From: Streptomyces xanthophaeus
Lineage (GTDB): Bacteria > Actinomycetota > Actinomycetes > Streptomycetales > Streptomycetaceae
Assembly (NCBI RefSeq): GCF_000725805.1
Contig: NZ_JOFT01000029.1
Coordinates: 1-64,000, forward strand
DNA length: 64,000 nucleotides
Reading direction: 5' to 3'
In this document: in pieces, positions 59,424-64,000 of the stretch
Layout: the number at the start of each line of letters is the position of its first letter
Position numbering within the stretch: position 1 is the stretch's first letter
Notes under the pieces: model-generated
Database searches by the model: none
What the model saw: only the letters and a program-made list of their open reading frames with translations
Told to the model about the DNA's origin: nothing
Program-made: the position numbers and the translations under genes

Positions 59424-60236
59424 GTGCCGCGCATGCTCGACGTCAGTGATGAGGTACGTGCCGAGATCGGTGACGAAGAAGCCGACAGGCTGCTCGTCGG
59501 CGAGGACGCGCCGCGCAGTTACGACTGCACCTCCTGCCGCACCCCCGGCGATCCCGAGAACGACCGCACCAGCACGGTGCTGTTCGTCGGCGAGGAGACC
59601 GCCGTCCTCGCCTTCGCCCACGCCACCTGCATCCCCTCGCAGGTCGTCTCCGTCTCCGAGGAGCAGCTCCAGGGCGCGGTCCGCAGCATCACCGGCGACA
59701 GCCCCGCCCCCCAGGTGCCCGCCCCCGGCGAGGGCCCGCAGAACGTGCCCGGCGGCCAGGCCGTGCTCGGCATCACCAGCGGGCTGGTCCTGATCGACGG
59801 GGCCCTGCACCCGGCCCTGGTCGTCGAGCCGACCGCGCCGATCGCCCGCCCCGGCAGCACCGGGCCGGGCGACGACTTCCTGCCGCTGCTCATCGAGCAG
59901 GGCTTCATCCCGGTCACGGACACGGCCGAGCTGCCCTCCCCGCTGAACGGCTGGTCGGTCCTGCTCGCCGCCGGACAGCTGCACGCCGTGCTCCAGCCGG
60001 GCGCCGACGGCGGCAGCCCGGTCGCCTGGTGGCAGGCGCACCAGGCCCTGTCGGTCACCGACGGCTGGCGGGCCGCCGTCAACAAGACCCAGCGCGTCCT
60101 CATCTACGCCGCCCCGGTCGGCTCCATCGGCCAGCAGCCCCGCGAGGACCTGCTGCGGGACGCCCTCGACAAGGCCGCCGCCGGGGGCAAGCTGGTCGCC
60201 GCCTCGATGCCGCTGGCGGGTACGCCCGGCGCCTGA
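59424..60236 (+). CDS. SseB-like N-terminal domain protein
   Basis: The 270-residue protein begins MPRMLDVSDEVRAEIGDEEAD, has a Cys pair (YDCTSCRTPGDPEND), then a TVLFVGEETAVLAFAHATCI block and a later domain with GFIPVTDTAELPSPLNGWSV. It resembles Streptomyces proteins annotated as SseB-like, but I cannot assign a reaction. GTG 59424 is preferred because AGGAG sits 8 bases upstream. The gene is followed by two hairpins. Confidence 0.6.
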   Translation: MPRMLDVSDEVRAEIGDEEADRLLVGEDAPRSYDCTSCRTPGDPENDRTSTVLFVGEETAVLAFAHATCIPSQVVSVSEEQLQGAVRSITGDSPAPQVPAPGEGPQNVPGGQAVLGITSGLVLIDGALHPALVVEPTAPIARPGSTGPGDDFLPLLIEQGFIPVTDTAELPSPLNGWSVLLAAGQLHAVLQPGADGGSPVAWWQAHQALSVTDGWRAAVNKTQRVLIYAAPVGSIGQQPREDLLRDALDKAAAGGKLVAASMPLAGTPGA

Positions 60237-60249
60237 GCCGTCCACCGGC

Positions 60250-60266
60250 GGGGCCGGGCCGGCCCC
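60250..60266 (+). terminator. Short GC hairpin after the SseB-like gene
   Basis: GGGGCCGGGCCGGCCCC pairs over 7 bases around GGC, 14 bases after the stop, the first of two hairpins in tandem. Confidence 0.5.
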
Positions 60267-60336
60267 CGTTCCCCCGTACTTCACCCTCCCTCCCAGCTGC
60301 TGCCCGGCCTCCTGTCCAAGGGAGCCGGGCGGCGTG

Positions 60337-60374
60337 CGCCGGGGGTGCGCGGTCCGTCCCGCGCACCCCCGGCG
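60337..60374. terminator. Perfect 16-bp stem terminator
   Basis: Bases 60337-60352 pair perfectly with 60359-60374 around the 6-base loop TCCGTC, ahead of the next gene at 60435. Confidence 0.85.
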
Positions 60375-60434
60375 ATCTGCGTTTTCGGCCCGCTCACCCC
60401 GCATCCGCAGCGCGCCGGTTTCGTTGGCTGATAC

Positions 60435-60872
60435 GTGCATCCATACGACTCCTCCCGCGCCCCGTCCTATCCGAGTGCCGTCCCCCCGATGCGCCCCGCA
60501 CGGGACCGGGACAGCGCTGCGGCCGCCTCGCACACCCCGATCTACGACACGCTGTACTCGGAGTACCTGCGCGCCTTCCGGGCCCTGCCGGGCGACCGCA
60601 CGGGCGAGGAGGACCTCGGCTTCACGGCGTTCTCGTACGGCGGCGGGTACGGCGCCGGCGGGTCCTCGTACACCGGCGGGAGCGGATGGAACAGTTCCGC
60701 GTGGCAGCAGAGCGACAGCTGGCAGCCCTCGTACACCCCGCAGCCGTCGTACTCCTACGCCTACGCGGGCCAGGGCGCCGACAGCCCCGGATACGCCGGC
60801 GGGCGGCAGAACCAGACCGGGATGACGCACATCCCGGCGGCTCTGCCGCCCGCTCCGCGCCGGGGGTACTGA
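60435..60872 (+). CDS. Tyr/Ser/Gly-rich hypothetical protein (145 aa)
   Basis: The protein has a PIYDTLYSEYLRAFRALPGD segment and then a low-complexity YGGGYGAGGSSYTGG and SYTPQPSYSYAYAG tail, suggesting a disordered or phase-separating protein. GTG 60435 is the only plausible start; there is no clear ribosome-binding site. It converges with der, 13 bases apart. No function can be given. Confidence 0.55.
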   Translation: MHPYDSSRAPSYPSAVPPMRPARDRDSAAAASHTPIYDTLYSEYLRAFRALPGDRTGEEDLGFTAFSYGGGYGAGGSSYTGGSGWNSSAWQQSDSWQPSYTPQPSYSYAYAGQGADSPGYAGGRQNQTGMTHIPAALPPAPRRGY

Positions 60873-60885
60873 CCCCCGGGCCCGA

Positions 60886-62346
60886 CTACTTCTTCTTGTG
60901 CTGGGCGCCGCGCTTCTCGCGCACCCGCACCGAGATGTGGATCGGAGTGCCCTCGAACCCGAACTCCTCGCGCAGCCGGCGCTCGATGAAGCGCCGGTAG
61001 CCGTGCTCCAGGAAGCCGGAGGCGAAGAGGACGAACCGCGGCGGCTTGCTGCCCGCCTGGGTGCCGAACAGGATGCGGGGCTGCTTGCCGCCGCGGATCG
61101 GGTGCGGGTGCGCGGCGACGACCTCGCCGAGGAAGGCGTTCAGGCGACCGGTGGGGACGCGCGTCTCCCAGCCGGCGAGGGCGGTCTCGATCGCCGGGAC
61201 CAGCTTCTCCATGTGGCGGCCGGTGAGCGCCGAGACGTTCACCCGGGGCGCCCAGGCGACCTGCTGCATCTCGGTCTCGATCTCACGCTCGAGGTAGTAG
61301 CGGCGCTCCTCGTCGAGCTCGTCCCACTTGTTGTACGCGATCACGATCGCGCGGCCCGCCTCGACGGCCATGGTGATGATGCGCTGGTCCTGGACGCTGA
61401 TCGTCTCGGTGGTGTCGATCAGGATGACCGCGACCTCCGCCTTCTCGACGGCGGCGGCCGTCCGCAGGGAGGCGTAGTAGTCGGCGCCCTGCTGGAGGTG
61501 CACCTTCTTGCGGATGCCCGCGGTGTCGACGAACTTCCAGGTGATGCCGCCGAGCTGGATCAGCTCGTCGACCGGGTCGCGGGTGGTGCCGGCCAGCTCG
61601 TTGACGACGACGCGGTCCTCCTTCGCGACCTTGTTCAGGAGCGAGGACTTGCCGACGTTCGGACGGCCGATCAGCGCGATGCGGCGCGGGCCGCCGGGTG
61701 CGGCGCCGCCGAAGGTCTGCGCGGGGGCCTCGGGAAGGGCCTCCAGGACCGCGTCGAGCATGTCGCCGGTACCGCGGCCGTGCAGCGAGGAGACCGGGTG
61801 CGGCATGCCGAGGCCCAGCGACCACAGGGAGGCCGCATCGGACTCGCCGCTCTGGCCGTCGACCTTGTTGGCGCACAGGACGACGGGCTTGTTCGCCTTG
61901 CGCAGCAGCCGGACGACGGCCTCGTCGGTGTCGGTGGCGCCGACCTTGGCGTCCACGACGAAGACGACCGCGTCGGCGGCCTCGATGGCGTACTCGGCCT
62001 GGGCGGCGACGGAGGCGTCGATGCCGAGGACGTCCTGCTCCCAGCCGCCCGTGTCGACGACCTTGAAGCGGCGGCCGGCCCATTCGGCCTCGTACGTGAC
62101 GCGGTCGCGGGTGACGCCGGGCTTGTCCTCGACGACGGCCTCGCGGCGGCCGATGATGCGGTTCACCAGGGTCGACTTGCCCACATTGGGCCGGCCGACG
62201 ACGGCGAGGACGGGGAGGGGGCCGGAAGCGGCCGCCTCGATCGCGCCTTCGACGTCCTCGATGTCGAAGCCCTCTTCCGCGGCGAGCTCCATGAACTCCG
62301 CGTACTCGGCGTCGCCAAGTGCTCCTTGGTCGTGCTGGTCGTTCAT
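60886..62346 (-). CDS. der: Ribosome-assembly GTPase Der (EngA)
   Basis: The 486-residue protein has two GTPase domains, each with a G1 motif (GRPNVGKST and GRPNVGKSS), NKxD motifs (CANKVD; AYNKWD), and a C-terminal KH-like domain ending in [16 protein letters not shown]. The N-terminal acidic extension of about 50 residues is the actinobacterial type. Der matures the 50S subunit. ATG 62346 follows GAGGAAC; an in-frame upstream start is rejected. Last gene of the tyrA-cmk-plsC-der operon. Confidence 0.97.
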   Translation of the reverse strand: MNDQHDQGALGDAEYAEFMELAAEEGFDIEDVEGAIEAAASGPLPVLAVVGRPNVGKSTLVNRIIGRREAVVEDKPGVTRDRVTYEAEWAGRRFKVVDTGGWEQDVLGIDASVAAQAEYAIEAADAVVFVVDAKVGATDTDEAVVRLLRKANKPVVLCANKVDGQSGESDAASLWSLGLGMPHPVSSLHGRGTGDMLDAVLEALPEAPAQTFGGAAPGGPRRIALIGRPNVGKSSLLNKVAKEDRVVVNELAGTTRDPVDELIQLGGITWKFVDTAGIRKKVHLQQGADYYASLRTAAAVEKAEVAVILIDTTETISVQDQRIITMAVEAGRAIVIAYNKWDELDEERRYYLEREIETEMQQVAWAPRVNVSALTGRHMEKLVPAIETALAGWETRVPTGRLNAFLGEVVAAHPHPIRGGKQPRILFGTQAGSKPPRFVLFASGFLEHGYRRFIERRLREEFGFEGTPIHISVRVREKRGAQHKKK

Positions 62347-62421
62347 GAAGTCCGTTCCTCGTCGTTCGTGGTGATCGGTGGCACCCGCGCAGCGCGGTTC
62401 CACTACTAGGTCAAGTCTCGC

Positions 62422-63069
62422 TCAGCGCCCGGTGAGGCGCTTGGCGTCGGCCAGGTGGGCGGTCAGCCGGTCCTGGATGCGTACGGTGGCCTCGTCCAGC
62501 GCGGTACGGGTACGGCGGCCACTGCCGTCCCCGGCGTCGAATGCCGAGCCGAAGACGACGTCGACCCGGCTCTTGAGTGCGGGCAGGCCCTTGACGACCC
62601 GGCCCCGGGTGTCGCCGCTGCCCAGGACCGCGACGGGCACGATCGGTGCGGCGCCGCGGACCGCGAAGTACGCGAGTCCGGCGCGCAGCGAGGCGAAGTC
62701 GCCCTCGCCCCGGGTGCCCTCGGGGAAGATCCCCAGGGCCCCGCCGTTCTCGAGCACGCCGAGGGCGCGGCCTATCGCCGTCCGGTCGGCTCCGCTGCGG
62801 TCCACCTTGACCTGTCCGATCCCTTCGAGGAAGGGGCCGAGCGGGCCGACGTAGGCTTCCTTCTTGATCAGGAAGTGCAGCGGCCGGGGCGCGGTGCCCA
62901 TGACCATCGGGCCGTCTATGTTGTGCGAGTGGTTCACGGCGAGGATCACGGGGCCCGTGGCGGGCACCCTCCAGGCTCCCAGTACGCGCGGTTTCCACAA
63001 CCCGTACATGAGCCCGATGCCGATGCGCCTGCCGACCGCCGCACCCCTGAGGGAGGGCGTATCACTCAC
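62422..63069 (-). CDS. plsC: 1-acylglycerol-3-phosphate acyltransferase (PlsC)
   Basis: The 215-residue membrane-associated enzyme has NHSHNIDGPM (HX4D catalytic motif, about 38-45) and IFPEGTRGEG (about 110-119) plus FLIKKEAYVGPLGPF. It adds the second acyl chain to lysophosphatidic acid for phospholipid synthesis. GTG 63069 overlaps the end of cmk by 8 bases; the longer frame is rejected because it would run antisense-like into cmk. Confidence 0.93.
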   Translation of the reverse strand: MSDTPSLRGAAVGRRIGIGLMYGLWKPRVLGAWRVPATGPVILAVNHSHNIDGPMVMGTAPRPLHFLIKKEAYVGPLGPFLEGIGQVKVDRSGADRTAIGRALGVLENGGALGIFPEGTRGEGDFASLRAGLAYFAVRGAAPIVPVAVLGSGDTRGRVVKGLPALKSRVDVVFGSAFDAGDGSGRRTRTALDEATVRIQDRLTAHLADAKRLTGR

Positions 63070-63769
63070 TTGCGGTCCGCTTCTCTTCCACCAGCGTGAC
63101 CACGCACTCGATGACCTGGTCCAGCGTGAGCTCGGTGGTGTCGACCTCGACGGCGTCGCCCGCCTTGGCCAGCGGGGAGGTCTTGCGGCCGGAGTCGGCC
63201 GCGTCACGCTTGATCAGGGCTTCCTTGGTGGCGGCCAGGTCGGCGGCCTCCTTGCCGCGCAGCTCTCCGCTGCGGCGGGCGGCGCGGGCCTCGGCCGAGG
63301 CCGTCAGGAAGACCTTGAGGTCGGCGTCGGGCAGGACGGTGGTGCCGATGTCCCGGCCCTCGACGACGATCCCGGCGCCCGCCGCTGCCGCTTCGGCGGC
63401 GATGGAGCGCTGGAGCTCGGTGATCAGGGTGCGCACCTCGGGGACGGCGCTGACGGCGCTGACCTTGGAGGTGACCTCCTGGGTACGGATGGGGCCGGAG
63501 GCGTCCTGGCCGTCCACCGTGATGGTGGGGGCGGCCGGGTCGGTGCCCGAGACGATGCCGGGCTTGCCGGCGGCGACGGCGATCGCCTGCGGGTCGTCGG
63601 TGTCGACGCCGTTGACGATCATCCACCAGGTGATGGCCCGGTACTGGGCACCGGTGTCCAGGTAGCGCAGCCCGAGCTTGGCGGCCACGGCCTTGGAGGT
63701 GCTGGACTTGCCCGTGCCGGAGGGACCGTCGATGGCGACGATCACGGCGGACGGAGCTGCGGTTTCCAC
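63062..63769 (-). CDS. cmk: Cytidylate kinase
   Basis: The 235-residue kinase has Walker A AIDGPSGTGKSS (about 10-21), substrate loop YLDTGAQYRAITWWMI, and VVEGRDIGTTVLPDADLKVFLTASAEAR in the lid region. It phosphorylates CMP/dCMP with ATP. GTG 63769 follows GGAAGG. It overlaps plsC, and its stop is inside the plsC start region. Confidence 0.96.
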   Translation of the reverse strand: METAAPSAVIVAIDGPSGTGKSSTSKAVAAKLGLRYLDTGAQYRAITWWMIVNGVDTDDPQAIAVAAGKPGIVSGTDPAAPTITVDGQDASGPIRTQEVTSKVSAVSAVPEVRTLITELQRSIAAEAAAAGAGIVVEGRDIGTTVLPDADLKVFLTASAEARAARRSGELRGKEAADLAATKEALIKRDAADSGRKTSPLAKAGDAVEVDTTELTLDQVIECVVTLVEEKRTASE

Positions 63770-63920
63770 GGTGCGGGCACCTTCCTGGTTGCGCGTACGT
63801 GTCCGGGCGCGCCAAAAGCGCCCCTCCCCAAGGTTACCGGCCTCCGGCACCCCCCGGCCCCGCCCGGCCGCCCGGCCGTACGCCGCGGGCCCGGGGGCGG
63901 GCTCACCTCGGGCCGCGGGG

Positions 63921-64000
63921 CTACTGCTGGCGCAGTGCCCAGCCCCGTTCGCGCAGCTCGGCGGTGAGCGCGGCCACGGCCCTGGGCTCCACCATCAGCT
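63921..64000 (-). CDS. tyrA: C-terminal end of prephenate dehydrogenase (partial)
   Basis: Only the last 25 residues are inside the window, reading LMVEPRAVAALTAELRERGW then ALRQQ and a TAG stop. This is the end of an ACT domain as in streptomycete prephenate dehydrogenase, the usual neighbour upstream of cmk. The call rests on sequence recall and gene order. Confidence 0.6.
   Translation of the reverse strand, partial: LMVEPRAVAALTAELRERGWALRQQ

Overview
The window is very GC-rich (low seventies percent by eye) with strong third-position G/C bias, GTG and TTG starts, and a Streptomyces gene set: SepF-like protein, Rpf/LysM hydrolase, SGNH lipase, streptogrisin-type protease, AA10 LPMO with a sortase tail, DnaE2 with an ImuB-like partner, and a tyrA-cmk-plsC-der operon. 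The order hmgA, kinase, SGNH lipase, LPMO, lipase, dnaE2, sepF-like, der, cmk resembles, from memory and unchecked, the S. coelicolor SCO1715-SCO1761 core region. I saw no tRNA, rRNA, IS element or CRISPR array.

Layout. 1-2141: a minus-strand secreted beta-helix protein open at the left edge, where the first 66 bases are an inverted copy of bases 655-720. 2268-9950: hmgA with a clear promoter/operator, a GntR/UTRA regulator, a tiny acidic protein, a lone type ISP C-terminal-domain protein, a TetR regulator divergent from a two-gene DrrAB-like ABC exporter, and a CoA-transferase. 10531-16936: Ser/Thr kinase, SGNH lipase, AAA ATPase with a HEAT-like partner, a tandem-repeat patch, a YtrA-type GntR, and a GNAT/DUF402 pair. 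17012-24579: an unknown protein, a wall-anchored LPMO, a secreted lipase, and the imuB-like/dnaE2 mutasome pair. 24790-32134: membrane protein and acetate-type transporter, a RecF/OLD-like ATPase, and an NCS1 permease/amidohydrolase operon divergent from its likely TetR repressor. 32248-36119: bifunctional adhE with a near-perfect Rex operator, and an alpha/beta hydrolase.

The most unusual part is 36215-46972, an FxSxx-COOH (Fxs) RiPP-type locus: an 87-residue two-TM protein, precursor peptide FxsA ending FNSAL, the radical SAM/SPASM cyclophane maturase FxsB (with a C-terminal domain that appears to have lost its HEXXH motif), an AAC(3)-like acyltransferase, TIR-like FxsC, and the 1329-residue FxsT (MinD/ParA-like ATPase, TIR, NB-ARC, TPR). 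It is followed by a SLATT/DUF4231 membrane protein and a convergent SLOG nucleotide-binding protein. The 87-residue gene and fxsA carry the same promoter architecture 486 bp apart, and fxsT has one in-frame TTA codon, implying bldA dependence. The architecture resembles nucleotide-signal conflict systems. That it acts in immunity or development is inference.

47069-64000 returns to core genes: streptogrisin-type protease, DUF1684, a Cys-rich DUF5685 protein, the SepF-like protein, acyl-CoA dehydrogenase, 14-TM MFS exporter, PIG-V-like mannosyltransferase, PAP2 phosphatase, WYL regulator, Rpf/LysM hydrolase, an SseB-like protein, and the minus-strand tyrA(partial)-cmk-plsC-der operon. Several very strong hairpin terminators mark the convergent junctions.
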